From contig CAZOIM010000217.1 of the NCBI GenBank assembly GCA_964579855.1, positions 1 to 5,932 of the forward strand: DNA of 5,932 nucleotides, read 5' to 3'. Position numbers and translations under genes: made by a program. Under the pieces are notes generated by a model. It did not search any database. It was not told the DNA's origin and saw only the letters and a list, made by a program, of their open reading frames with translations. This DNA is from JADGQA01 sp964579855. Lineage in GTDB: Bacteria; Bacteroidota; Ignavibacteria; UBA10030. The stretch's first letter is position 1. Each line of letters opens with the position of its first letter. This document shows positions 5,327 through 5,932 of the stretch, one piece after another.

Positions 5327-5932
5327 GCATCTTTCCGCTCCTATTTGGGGTTCCTTGCTGTCCCTTCAATTCTCTCTAATTCACTGATGATTTTTTGGCC
5401 CTCGTAAAATTCTTGAGTTCTTCCACTTTTAATCATTCGCAAACTCAATTAGCGTCTATTTAGGGAATAGTTCTAATTCCCGATACAACAAACGTGATTG
5501 GCTCTCCAGTATTTTCAGATATAAATTGGACTACCAACAACGTGTTTGCTTTGGTCAATGGGGTGAGAGAAGGCCTATTCTGGTAAGAGGTCGATTGAGA
5601 TTGACAAATGTGACGATTGAATATTGAAGGTCTCTACCAGGGTATTGTGCCTCTATCCGAAGGACAGAAAATAATTTTGGAATGCAGGGCATTTTAGGTT
5701 GCACGGACTGATGACTAAATTCGTTGTGTGTCAAATTTCTCAATCATTCTGTTGTCCAGACTTTCAGTATTTAAGAAGGACGTAGCATGCAGATAGAAGC
5801 AGCGTTTGACAATTCCAGTCAATGGTAGCAATGGTATTGATATACGAATACTCTTCGGTGACATTTTCTGATTTCGATTAGCAATGTGATTTACAGAGAT
5901 GAAGATCCTCGCAAGGAATGGAGCAGGCCTGA
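5327..5932. other. 606 bp without an intact gene; possible decayed coding sequence
   Basis: No frame gives a recognisable protein. Minus strand: a frame enters from the right edge (5930) and stays open for 71 codons to a TAG at 5715-5717; a second is open 5743-5555 (62 codons, TTG start). The same frame continues past stops at 5555 and 5531 with LYLKILESQSRLLYRELELF before a TAG at 5456. A shifted frame, 5436-5341, reads MIKSGRTQEFYEGQKIISEL, then ERIEGTARNPK and stop. Plus strand: 5464-5583 is open for 40 codons (contains SPVFSDINWTTNNVFALVNG), then 5614-5694 in the same frame (LYQGIVPLSEGQKIILECRA). At the right edge ATG 5899 is open for 11 codons, and ATG 5787 with AAGGA upstream stops after 13. 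Both strands give protein-like pieces, so neither is convincing. No terminal inverted repeats or IS motifs were seen. Confidence 0.5.

Noticed and set aside
1..5932. Mobile element, CRISPR array, toxin-antitoxin, phage or defence system
   Set aside because: No repeat arrays, transposase or integrase motifs, tRNA junctions or paired small genes were visible; all intact genes are housekeeping.

Overview
This is a bacterial chromosomal window of housekeeping cofactor genes. It holds the end of a riboflavin operon, a complete-order de novo NAD operon facing it, and a single HU-type DNA-binding protein gene. One undetermined stretch of exactly 100 N lies inside nadC, so this is a draft or metagenome-type assembly. 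Base composition is fairly balanced in the genes and AT-rich between them. The genes do not fix the phylum. The HU variant (…LPGIGKLVLV…, with AKAAK where classical HU has GKxLK) and the nadC-nadA-nadB order fit a Gram-negative-type (diderm) lineage outside the enteric bacteria. That is recall and inference only.

Layout: (1) 1-1234, plus strand: the 3' part of ribBA (the start lies left of the window) and complete ribH, 16 bp apart. (2) 1235-1261: a 27-bp convergent junction with a hairpin. (3) 1262-4631, minus strand: nadC, nadA and nadB, transcribed in that order with 3- and 6-nt gaps, clearly one operon. (4) 4632-4973: a 342-bp divergent intergenic region carrying a likely nad promoter (minus strand) and a likely HU promoter (plus strand), each associated with a TTGAC/GTCAA inverted repeat. 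(5) 4974-5261: the HU-family gene, followed by a strong intrinsic terminator. (6) 5327-5932: about 600 bp with no intact gene, only short protein-like stretches broken by stops and frame changes.

How the genes work together: NadB (FAD) and NadA ([4Fe-4S]) convert aspartate and dihydroxyacetone phosphate to quinolinate, and NadC converts quinolinate to nicotinate mononucleotide. RibBA supplies both precursors of lumazine synthase RibH on the way to riboflavin, and so to the FAD that NadB uses. The two operons converge but have separate promoters.

I see no phage, transposon, CRISPR array, RNA gene or defence cassette, and no convincing new system. The points most worth checking are the shared repeats in the divergent promoter region, the true size of the nadC gap, the leader of the HU gene, and the unexplained right-hand 600 bp.
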